Assembly: GCA_964511575.1 (NCBI GenBank)
Contig: CAZEFM010000008.1
Location: forward strand, 4,751 to 68,750
Direction: 5' to 3'
DNA from: CALKHT01 sp964511575
GTDB lineage: Bacteria > Planctomycetota > Phycisphaerae > Phycisphaerales > Phycisphaeraceae
DNA: 64,000 nucleotides
Shown: positions 17,969 to 25,318 of the stretch, in pieces
How positions within the stretch are numbered: the stretch's first letter is position 1
Layout of the letters: every line of letters starts with the position of its first letter
Program-made: the position numbers and the translations under genes
The notes under the pieces: model-generated
Told to the model about the DNA's origin: nothing
The model's input: only the letters and a program-made list of their open reading frames with translations
Database searches by the model: none

Positions 17969-18961
17969 TCACTCCGCCGCCCACCGTTCATACCGGCCGG
18001 CGATATCCGCAACTTCCGTGTCGCCTGCATGAAAGATGAAGCGGTAGGCGAAGGTGACGCTTTCGCCGGCGGGGACCGTCATGTCGCCCGTGCCGGCGGG
18101 TTTGTTTTCAAAGTCGTGGATGCCCAACGGGTTGGCGGCGACGAGGCCGTAGTCCCGCGCATGCCACCAGGTGGGGTGGCGGGGGTTGTCGGGGTGGTCG
18201 AGAATCGCCACGCCGACGCGTTTGCCATCGATCTCACCGTGGTAATCGACCCATGCCGCACGTTTGCCCCAGAGGTCTTTGTCACGATCGCCTTCGCTGT
18301 TGACCGCCCGTCCATTGGCGGTGGTGACGCCGCGCCCGTTGGCCAGCCGCAGGTTGGGGTGGGTGCGGATCGCCATCGTGCCTTCCTTGGTGTCGCCCAG
18401 CGTCACATCGCCATGCGAGGCGTGCAGCGTGATGACGAAGTCGATGCAGCGTGCGTTGTCGATCTCGCGGAAGGTGAGCGTGCGTTCATCGGTGAGGATC
18501 ACCTCACCATCGGGGGCGACCCAATGGCTGCGCGTGGTGATGCTGGCGTGGTCGTCGTGCTGGTCGATGCGCAGGGTTTTATCGTGAACGATGCGGCCGC
18601 GGTTGTCACCATCCGCCCAGAAGTCGATGCCGTTGACGTTGCCGTGCGCGAACCAGAGTGAGCGATGGTGCGGGTGGTCGTTGGCTTCGCCGTCGATGCG
18701 CTTCATGGGGAAGTTGCGTGTCATGGGCGCACCGCCGGGGCCGAGGACGGGGTAGAGGATCGGCCGGGGCGTGTCGGCGTGGATGTAGTCGGTGAAATGT
18801 TCGCCGTTGATGAGGATGCGCAGGCGTCCTTCGAACGGTTCAACGGTAACGGTCGGTGCGGGGGATGGCGTGTTCGCGGGCTCGGCCGCGACGCAACCGG
18901 CGGTCGGCAGCAGCAAGGCGAGCAGTCCCACGGTTCCGTTCACGAGGCGTTGCCGTTGCAT
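17969..18961 (-). CDS. DUF6807 (PmoA-like) lipoprotein
   Basis: 330 residues. The N-terminus is a lipoprotein signal with lipobox 'PTAGC' (Cys at about residue 23). The body matches DUF6807 proteins, often annotated 'methane oxygenase PmoA' by transfer although they have nothing to do with methane oxidation: 'NDHPHHRSLWFAHGNVNG' and 'FADHPDNPRHPTWWHARDYGL'-like segments (here 'AILDHPDNPRHPTWWHAR'). The family is common in planctomycete and Bacteroidetes sugar-degradation loci and has a galactose-mutarotase-like fold. Catalytic role unproven. A GGAG site lies upstream of the ATG at 18961. It is divergent from the Tyr/Arg repeat gene across a region with a perfect 10-bp tandem repeat. Confidence 0.85.
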   Translation of the reverse strand: MQRQRLVNGTVGLLALLLPTAGCVAAEPANTPSPAPTVTVEPFEGRLRILINGEHFTDYIHADTPRPILYPVLGPGGAPMTRNFPMKRIDGEANDHPHHRSLWFAHGNVNGIDFWADGDNRGRIVHDKTLRIDQHDDHASITTRSHWVAPDGEVILTDERTLTFREIDNARCIDFVITLHASHGDVTLGDTKEGTMAIRTHPNLRLANGRGVTTANGRAVNSEGDRDKDLWGKRAAWVDYHGEIDGKRVGVAILDHPDNPRHPTWWHARDYGLVAANPLGIHDFENKPAGTGDMTVPAGESVTFAYRFIFHAGDTEVADIAGRYERWAAE

Positions 18962-18988
18962 CGGTGGATCTCCTACCCAAGGGACAGC

Positions 18989-19008
18989 CTGAGTATAACT
19001 GAGTATAA
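18989..19008. repeat. Perfect tandem 10-bp repeat in divergent promoter region
   Basis: CTGAGTATAA occurs twice head to tail, exactly one helical turn apart, between the divergent genes starting at 18961 (minus) and 19081 (plus). Each copy contains TATAA, so the pair may be overlapping -10 elements or an operator for a dimeric regulator. Confidence 0.6.
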
Positions 19009-19080
19009 GGGACCGCTCAACGGGGCGGGTCCTAGGATGAAGTGTGCGGTGCGAAAATGAAGCGTATCAGGAGGTGTGCC

Positions 19081-19650
19081 ATGCGGTTGAGTTGTGCAGT
19101 GATGGTGGCACTGGTGACTTGGTTAAGCGGCGTTTCGGGAGCGGCAGGTGACGTCACCACGTCCAGCGAGCGGCAGGTGACGCCACGTTATCGCGTCATC
19201 ATCGTTCATCCGGTGCAGAACGAACGTGAGCCGCGGTATTACATGCATCGGCAGGATCCCTGGCGGTTCAGGCTTGATTCGCCCGAGTTCGATCGTGGGT
19301 GGTATCGGTACCAACCGTACCGACAGGGCTTCAACTGGCGCTATCGGTATGACCCGCAGTATCGCCGGGACTTATGGCGGTATCGGTACGATCCGCGCTG
19401 GCGGTACCAGTGGTGGGATGATCGGCTGAACCCCTCCTGGCGTTATGACCCGTACTATCGCCTGGATCGTTTCCGATACGACCCGCGCATCTATGACCCG
19501 CGATTGGAACGGTTCTATGAGGAGTACTACTACGAGCAGGGACCGCTCGAAGGTGGTGCGCTCGATGACGATTTGAGCACCACGCCGTTCTATTACATCC
19601 CGCCTTACCACGGCGGGCGGGCGCTGGATGACGATCTGCGCGTGCGGTGA
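19081..19650 (+). CDS. Secreted Tyr/Arg-rich protein with YRYDP repeats
   Basis: 189 residues. Start fixed by AGGAGG 6 bases before ATG 19081 (the frame opens earlier at 19042 but without a ribosome site). Signal peptide at about residues 1-23 (cleavage near 'GAAG-D'). After a linker come repeated Tyr/Arg/Trp/Asp motifs: 'RYRYDP' appears twice, with variants 'WRYDPYY', 'RFRYDPRIYDP' and 'YRYQPYR', in a region of about 90 residues. The C-terminus has two copies of a short motif, 'GALDDDL' and 'RALDDDL'. No Cys after the signal. I recognise no family. Composition suggests an exported, extended or matrix-type protein; Tyr-rich repeats can cross-link or bind metals or polysaccharide, but that is speculation. 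Confidence 0.75.
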   Translation: MRLSCAVMVALVTWLSGVSGAAGDVTTSSERQVTPRYRVIIVHPVQNEREPRYYMHRQDPWRFRLDSPEFDRGWYRYQPYRQGFNWRYRYDPQYRRDLWRYRYDPRWRYQWWDDRLNPSWRYDPYYRLDRFRYDPRIYDPRLERFYEEYYYEQGPLEGGALDDDLSTTPFYYIPPYHGGRALDDDLRVR

Positions 19651-19673
19651 ACGTCGATGTTCGCCGCCCGCGG

Positions 19674-21290
19674 TCACTGTGATGCGGCGGCGAACGTTTC
19701 GTTAGATCGGCTGAATGTGTCGGCGAGGTGGCGGTACCGCTGGTAGAGGTCGTTGTAGACGCTCGTCGCTTCGGCGCGGGGTGACACGGTGACGCCTTCG
19801 CCGCCGCCTGCCGCCATGACGCGGACTGCTTCGCGGGGTGACTTGAAGCCTGAGCGACCTTCACCTGCCGCCAGCACGCCGAGGATTGCCGCACCCAGCG
19901 CGGGTCCCTGCGTGGAAGGGTGCACACGAATCGGTTCGCTCAGCACATCGGCATAGATCTGCACAAGCAGCGGGTTGTGGTGGGGCAACCCGCCGGTGGC
20001 GACGAACTGCCGCACCGGGACGCCGCCTTCGCGCAGGATGTCGACGATCCACCGCACGCCGAGGCCTGATGCCTCCAGCAGCGCGCGGTAAAGGTGCTCC
20101 GCATCGTGGTTGAGCGTCAGCCCGGTGAACGCCCCGGTGAGCGAGCCGTCCATCAGCGGTGTGCGGCAGCCGTTGAACCAGTCGAGGCAGACCACACCGT
20201 TGGCGCCTGCGGGGAGGAGCGCTGCCTTGGCGTCGAGTTCCTCGAAGGTGCGGTTGGTCATGCGCGTGAACCAGTTGAAGGCATCGCCCACCGCCGCCTG
20301 CCCCGTTTCGTAGCCGTAGAACCCGGGGAGGATGCCGCCTTTGACGACGCCTGCGATGCCCGGCACGAGGCGCTCGACGTTGGAGTTGAGCATGTGGCAG
20401 GAACTGGTGCCCATGACCATGACGAGCGTGTCGGGCTCGGCAACGCCCGCACCCGGGACGCCGGCATGCGCATCGATGATCGCGGCACTGACGGGTGTGC
20501 CGGGCCGCAGGCCCATGCGTCGCGCCGCCTCATCGGTAAGCCCGCCCGCCGATTCGCCGGGGCTGAGCAGTCGGCCGGGCAATTTCGTGTCCACATCGCG
20601 CAGGCACGGGCTCACGGCGGTGAAGTAATCGCGCGAAGGATAGCCTTCGCTGGCGCTCCACATCGCCTTGTAGCCCGCCTGGCAGGTGGAGCGTGGCAGT
20701 GATGCGGCGTCACCGCCCACCAGTTGCCACACGAACCAGTCGCCCGCTTCCAGCCACACCTCGGCCGCGTCATAAATGTGCGGTGCTTCCTCGGCGGTTT
20801 CGAGAATTTTGGGGAAGAACCATTCCAGCCCGATGATGCCGCCATATCGATCCAGCCAGGCTTCGTTGCGCTGTCGGGCGACGGCGTTGAAGCGGGCGGT
20901 CTGCGACTTGGCGCCGTGATGCTTCCACAGCTTGGGCCAGGCGAACATCTCGCTGGCGTACTGATCGATGAGGCACAACGGCGTGCCGTCCAGCCGGGTG
21001 GGCAGCATGGTGCAACTGGTGAAGTCGACGCCGATGCCCAGCACCGCATCGGGGCTCATGCCCGCTTGGCGCATCGCCAACTGCACCGCTTCGGCGGATG
21101 CGTCAAGCCAATCCTGCGGATGCTGAAAGGCAAAGTCGGGGGGCAACGCCGCGTCACCCACCGGAAGGTTGCGCGTGATCTGGCCATGTCGATAGGGCAC
21201 GCTCGCTGAGGCGCGTTCCACGCCATCGAGCCCCACAAGCAACGCCCTGACCGACTCCGTCCCGAAATCGAGGCCCAGTCCTGCGTTCAT
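19674..21290 (-). CDS. araB: Ribulokinase (FGGY family)
   Basis: 538 residues, the usual size of AraB. Phosphorylates L-ribulose to L-ribulose-5-phosphate with ATP in the cytoplasm. The N-terminal ATP/sugar fold shows 'GLDFGTESVRALLV' and 'GVDFTSCTMLPT'; the middle has 'GYKAMWS', 'IIDAHAGVPGAGV' and 'MGTSSCHML', as in characterised ribulokinases; the C-terminal FGGY signature region has 'FVATGGLPHHNPLLVQIYAD'. Start at 21290 follows GGGGG. No araA or araD is adjacent, so it stands alone here. FGGY kinases vary in substrate, but this motif set is specific enough to favour ribulokinase. Confidence 0.9.
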   Translation of the reverse strand: MNAGLGLDFGTESVRALLVGLDGVERASASVPYRHGQITRNLPVGDAALPPDFAFQHPQDWLDASAEAVQLAMRQAGMSPDAVLGIGVDFTSCTMLPTRLDGTPLCLIDQYASEMFAWPKLWKHHGAKSQTARFNAVARQRNEAWLDRYGGIIGLEWFFPKILETAEEAPHIYDAAEVWLEAGDWFVWQLVGGDAASLPRSTCQAGYKAMWSASEGYPSRDYFTAVSPCLRDVDTKLPGRLLSPGESAGGLTDEAARRMGLRPGTPVSAAIIDAHAGVPGAGVAEPDTLVMVMGTSSCHMLNSNVERLVPGIAGVVKGGILPGFYGYETGQAAVGDAFNWFTRMTNRTFEELDAKAALLPAGANGVVCLDWFNGCRTPLMDGSLTGAFTGLTLNHDAEHLYRALLEASGLGVRWIVDILREGGVPVRQFVATGGLPHHNPLLVQIYADVLSEPIRVHPSTQGPALGAAILGVLAAGEGRSGFKSPREAVRVMAAGGGEGVTVSPRAEATSVYNDLYQRYRHLADTFSRSNETFAAASQ

Positions 21291-21372
21291 CCCCCGATTG
21301 TAACGCAGGAGACGGGTAGGGGTGGAGCGGTTCGTATTTAAGATTCACCACTGCCCGCGCATCACTCGCACG

Positions 21373-22803
21373 CTATGCCGGGCGACTGATCGCCGACCGT
21401 ATCCGCTCGCCCAGTGTGGCGAAATCGCTGCCCGTCGGATCCTGGAAGACGCGCAGGCCGAACTCCGGCGCGACCGCCAGCAGGTGGTCGAAGATGTCCG
21501 CCTGAATGCCTTCGTAGGCCACCCACCTGGTGTCGTTGGTGAACACGTAGATTTCGATGGGCAGCCCCTGTGCCGTCGGCGCGAGTTGCCGGATCAGGAA
21601 CGTCATTTCCTTGTGAATCTTCGGATTGCGGCGGAGATACTCGGTGATATACGCGCGGAACGTGCCCACGTTGGTGAGGTGACGCGCGTTGGCGACGATG
21701 TCGGCCGCATCTGCGGGAACCGTGTTGCGGTTGTACTCCTCCAGCTCCTCCGACTTCGCCTTGATGTAATCCGCCAGCAACGTAAACCGGCCGAACCGCT
21801 CGATCTCCTCTTTGGTGAGGAAGCGAATCGTCGACATGTCCACATGGATCGGACGCTTGATGCGGCGACCGCCCAGTTCCGTCATCGATCGCCAGTTACG
21901 GAAGGAGTGCTCCAAAAACTTATGCGTGGGGATCACGGTGATCGTCTTGTCCCAATTGAGCACCTTGACCACGTTGAGCGAAATGTCCACCACGTCGCCG
22001 TCCGCCTGGAACTGAGGCATTTCAATCCAGTCGCCCACGCGGATGAGGTCGTTGTTGACGAGCTGCATGCCCGCCACCAGCGACAGCAGCGTGTCGCGGA
22101 AGATGAGCAGGATGACCGCCATCATCGCACCCAGACCGCTGACGAAGAACCACGGCGACTGATCCATGAGCGCCGCGATGATCAGGATGATGGCGAAGAT
22201 CCACGCGATGATCTTGGCGACCTGCAAATAGCCCTTAATCGGCCGACCACGGGCGATCGGGTAGCGTGAGTAGATGTCGTTGACTGCGGTGAGCAGCGCA
22301 TCGATCGCACGGATGCCCGCCAGCACCATCAGCGCCATCGCCAGCCGCTGCACGAACACGACGAGCGCATCGGGCATGTGCGGCACGAACTGAACACCGC
22401 GATAAATCACCAGCAGCGGTACAAGCGGAATCAGCCGGTGAAACACCTGCCGTTCCATCAGCACCTCGTCCCACCATGTTCGGCTGCGGCGCACCACGGC
22501 ACTGATGACGCGGATCACGTAATGCCGGGCGATGAAGTGCAGCACGAGCGCCACCGACAGCACCATGCCGACCGCCAGCCCCGTCTGCGCCATCGGGTAG
22601 TCCGCCAAATAAGGCGTGGAATCGAGCAGCGTCTGCGCCAGCACGTTCTCCCGTGGCTGGTCTGTTTCCGTCGCTTCCTCCGCCGATGTGGGCGTTGCTT
22701 CCGCGGGCGTGTCTTGCGTGTCTGTGGTGTCGTTCGGCGATTGTGCCCAGGCGGTGGCCGCCAGTGCTGCCGCCACCCGCTCGCCGCCGTGCAGGTCGAA
22801 CAT
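21373..22803 (-). CDS. MscS-family mechanosensitive channel (YbdG-like)
   Basis: 476 residues. A signal-like N-terminus and a Thr/Glu-rich linker (residues 20-55) precede about five membrane helices (70-245). The MscS core follows: pore helix region 'SGLGAMMAVILLIFRDTLLSLVAGMQL' compressed here as 'GAMMAVILLIFRDTLLSLVA', then the beta domain 'VGDWIEMPQFQADGDVVDISLNVVKV' region with 'GDWIEM' and 'IPTHKFLEHSFRNW'. The longer C-terminal domain matches the YbdG/miniconductance branch. It releases solutes on membrane tension. GGAGG lies upstream of ATG 22803. The neighbouring genes give no functional link. Confidence 0.9.
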   Translation of the reverse strand: MFDLHGGERVAAALAATAWAQSPNDTTDTQDTPAEATPTSAEEATETDQPRENVLAQTLLDSTPYLADYPMAQTGLAVGMVLSVALVLHFIARHYVIRVISAVVRRSRTWWDEVLMERQVFHRLIPLVPLLVIYRGVQFVPHMPDALVVFVQRLAMALMVLAGIRAIDALLTAVNDIYSRYPIARGRPIKGYLQVAKIIAWIFAIILIIAALMDQSPWFFVSGLGAMMAVILLIFRDTLLSLVAGMQLVNNDLIRVGDWIEMPQFQADGDVVDISLNVVKVLNWDKTITVIPTHKFLEHSFRNWRSMTELGGRRIKRPIHVDMSTIRFLTKEEIERFGRFTLLADYIKAKSEELEEYNRNTVPADAADIVANARHLTNVGTFRAYITEYLRRNPKIHKEMTFLIRQLAPTAQGLPIEIYVFTNDTRWVAYEGIQADIFDHLLAVAPEFGLRVFQDPTGSDFATLGERIRSAISRPA

Positions 22804-22957
22804 CGATAGCCTCCAGATCGTGGGGGTGAGCCCGTAGTGTAGCAGTGTTCACCATCAGGGTCATACCTGCGCCGTTGCGCACTTCGCACACTGCGCGCGA
22901 CCGTGCGGCATCCGCGTTGCACCACGTGCCGCGCGACCAGCCTCCGCCGGGCAAACC

Positions 22958-23953
22958 ATGACCGATCCACACACAGGTCAAACGATACGGCTGATGCTCG
23001 CCGGGGATGTCATGCTCGGTCGCGGCGTCAACGAAGTCATTCAACGCGTCGGCCCCTCCTACCCCGTCGAACTGCTCGAACCGGTCACGCGCGACGCCGA
23101 CCTGCTGTTCGTCAATCTCGAATGCGCCATCTCGGCCCGCAACGAACTTTTCAGCGGCGCGGCAAAGGTTTTCTACTTTCGTGCTGATCCGCCGGCGATT
23201 CGAACGCTCACGCATCTGCATGTCGACCTCGTGAGCCTTGCCAACAACCACGCGCTGGATGCCGGCCACGATGCGCTGCTCGACACGATCAAACTGCTGG
23301 ATGAACACAACATCGCCCATGTCGGCGCGGGCGCGAATCTTGCCTCCGCGCACCAACCCGTGGAGCGCATCTGTCGCGATCAGCGCATCGGCGTGATCGC
23401 TGCGTGTGATCATCAGCCCGACTTCGCCGCCACCGCGCAGCAGCCGGGCATCCGCTACGTCGATCTGCGCGATGTCGCTTCCGTCGACGCCCTGGTGCGT
23501 GACGCAGCCGAACTCGCTGCGCGCGTCGACCACGCCATCGTGTCCCTGCACTGGCAACCCAACTGGGCGCCTCACATCGATCCGCGCTATCGCGAGGTGG
23601 CGCATCGCCTCATCGACGCCGGCGTTCGCATCGTCTGGGGTCACAGCCCCCATCATTTTCAGGGTGTCGAGTGGATCGGCCGCAACGTCATTCTTTACGC
23701 CACGGGCGACCTGCTCGACGACTACGCCATTGAAGTGAGCTTCCGTAATGATCGGCAACTGCTCTTTGCAGCGCTGCTCGATGCCGAGGGCGTGCAACAG
23801 TTGCGCGCATTACCGTTGGAACTTGAATACGCCCATCCCCATCCCGCACTGCCACAGGCACACCACTGGATCACGCAGCGCATGACAGAAATGTGTCAAC
23901 CTCTGGGAACCACCGTGCAGGTCATCGACAACTGGCTGGCATTGAATGGCTGA
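22958..23953 (+). CDS. CapA-family metallophosphatase-like protein
   Basis: 331 residues. Belongs to the CapA/PgsA family related to poly-gamma-glutamate synthesis and to calcineurin-type phosphatases: 'LMLAGDVMLGRGVNEVI' at residue 12, 'DLLFVNLECAIS', 'VSLANNHALDAGHDAL', 'VSLHWQPNW' and 'VWGHSPHHFQGVEW'. These residues are the family's metal-binding set. There is no signal peptide or membrane anchor, unlike capsule-linked CapA, so it is probably cytoplasmic and its substrate is open. Divergent from the MscS gene with a 154-bp gap; ribosome site weak. No other capsule genes are nearby. Confidence 0.85.
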   Translation: MTDPHTGQTIRLMLAGDVMLGRGVNEVIQRVGPSYPVELLEPVTRDADLLFVNLECAISARNELFSGAAKVFYFRADPPAIRTLTHLHVDLVSLANNHALDAGHDALLDTIKLLDEHNIAHVGAGANLASAHQPVERICRDQRIGVIAACDHQPDFAATAQQPGIRYVDLRDVASVDALVRDAAELAARVDHAIVSLHWQPNWAPHIDPRYREVAHRLIDAGVRIVWGHSPHHFQGVEWIGRNVILYATGDLLDDYAIEVSFRNDRQLLFAALLDAEGVQQLRALPLELEYAHPHPALPQAHHWITQRMTEMCQPLGTTVQVIDNWLALNG

Positions 23954-23988
23954 CTTCTGATCGCCGTCCTCGGACTTCCGTCATTCGC

Positions 23989-24273
23989 CTACCGACGAAT
24001 CGTCAGCGCACCGGGCGTGGCCGCGCCGAACTCGCCGGTCGCGGTCGACGCATCCACCGTTGTCGTCTGAATGTACCCCGCCATCGCCTGCTGAATGTCA
24101 GCCACGAGCGCGTCCAGCACCGCCTTCTCACCTTCCGCGACGAGTTTCACCCGGCCGTCGGGCAGGTTCTGCACATACCCCGCCACGGCATGTCGCCGCG
24201 CCACCCGTTGAGCCGTGTAGCGAAACCCCACGCCCTGAACGCGACCAGCAAAATGAACGGTGTAGCGGAGCAT
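23989..24273 (-). CDS. acyP: Acylphosphatase
   Basis: 94 residues, the normal small size. Hydrolyses acyl phosphates such as acetyl or carbamoyl phosphate in the cytoplasm. The active-site Arg is in 'GRVQGVGFRYTAQ' (about residues 10-22) and the Asn in 'GYVQNLPDGRVKLVAEG'. The frame extends upstream to 24372, but the ATG at 24273 gives the family N-terminus. It follows the yebC gene on the same strand after 95 bp and may be co-transcribed. Confidence 0.92.
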   Translation of the reverse strand: MLRYTVHFAGRVQGVGFRYTAQRVARRHAVAGYVQNLPDGRVKLVAEGEKAVLDALVADIQQAMAGYIQTTTVDASTATGEFGAATPGALTIRR

Positions 24274-24368
24274 GGGGGAGAAAAGGGCCAACGGCCATGG
24301 CCGAGGGAATAAAGCGTGGGTATCAAGGACTGGTTTGAGGCTCGATGGCTTTCCGTCCGTGCCTACCC

Positions 24369-25112
24369 TCAACTCAGCGCCGCCATCTCTTCATCGGGAA
24401 TCTCGAAGTTCGCGTGCACCTTCTGCACATCGTCGTGGTCTTCGAGTGTTTCGATCAGTGCCAGCACCTTGCGCGCATCGTCGCCGGTGCAGGTCACCGT
24501 GGTGGTGGGCAGCATGTTGATGCCAGCCGACTCGATCGGCAGCGACGCCTTCTCCACCGCGTCGCGCACCGCGTTGAAATCGGACGGCTCGCACACCACC
24601 TGCCACACCTCATCGTCGTCGATCACATCCTCCGCGCCGGCTTCGAGCACCGCAGCCGTCAGCGTGTCCTCGTCCACCTCCTTGCTGACGAACACCTGTC
24701 CGCGCGGGGTGAAGAGGTAGGCCACGCAGCCCGTGCTGCCCAGGTTGCCGCCGCCCTTTTCGAAGATTTTGCGGATCTCGCCAGCCGTGCGGTTGCGGTT
24801 GTCGGTCAGGATTTCGAGCATGATGGCGACCCCCGCCGGGCCGTAACCCTCGTACATCGCCGATTCGTAGCTTTCGCCGCCCAGCTCGCCCGTGCCCTTT
24901 TTGATGGCGTTTTCGATGGTGTCCTTGGGCATGTTCTCGCTTTTGGCGTCGTCGATGGCGTAGCGGAGGGTGAGGTTCGTCGCCGGATCCCCGCCGCCGT
25001 TCTTCGCCGCCACGATGATCGCGCGGGCGCATTTGCTCCACGCCTTGCCCCGCCGGGCATCCAATTTGGCCTTCTTGTGCTTGATGTTGGCCCACTTGCT
25101 ATGACCTGCCAT
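24369..25112 (-). CDS. yebC: YebC/PmpR (TACO1) family protein
   Basis: 247 residues, standard length. The family start 'MAGHSKWANIKHKKA' is present, followed by 'KLTLRYAIDDAK'-type sequence (here 'NLTLRYAIDDAKSENMPKD'), 'GPAGVAIMLEILTDNRNRT' and 'VVCEPSDF'. YebC proteins have been described as transcription regulators and more recently as ribosome-associated factors helping translation of proline stretches. GGGAGA lies 8 bases before ATG 25112, which rules out the TTG five codons upstream. No link to neighbouring genes is needed, as the family is housekeeping. Confidence 0.95.
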   Translation of the reverse strand: MAGHSKWANIKHKKAKLDARRGKAWSKCARAIIVAAKNGGGDPATNLTLRYAIDDAKSENMPKDTIENAIKKGTGELGGESYESAMYEGYGPAGVAIMLEILTDNRNRTAGEIRKIFEKGGGNLGSTGCVAYLFTPRGQVFVSKEVDEDTLTAAVLEAGAEDVIDDDEVWQVVCEPSDFNAVRDAVEKASLPIESAGINMLPTTTVTCTGDDARKVLALIETLEDHDDVQKVHANFEIPDEEMAALS

Positions 25113-25201
25113 CGGCGCGTCTCCCAAAAGCTATCAGGGGGTTACAGAACAACATCTTAGGCGAACCCCCGGCCGGACCCAAGCCGCCCCCACCCGCAAT
25201 T

Positions 25202-25218
25202 CCCCCGAAAGGCGGGGG
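25202..25218. repeat. GC hairpin upstream of the deaminase-deacetylase gene
   Basis: CCCCC at 25202-25206 pairs with GGGGG at 25214-25218. It lies in the 206-bp gap between the divergent yebC and deaminase genes. No T-run follows on the plus strand, so its role is unclear. Confidence 0.25.
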
Positions 25219-25318
25219 ATAGCGATCTCCGGGCGTTTTCTACCCCATCTTCAACCCGCGTCGCCGGCGCGATAGACTGAGGGGTTGTGCCCGATCTTCT
25301 CTTTGTTGGAGTGCAGTG

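Noticed and set aside
17969..18961. Methane monooxygenase subunit
   Set aside because: The 'PmoA' name is an annotation legacy; the protein is a DUF6807 lipoprotein without metal or membrane features of methane oxidation.
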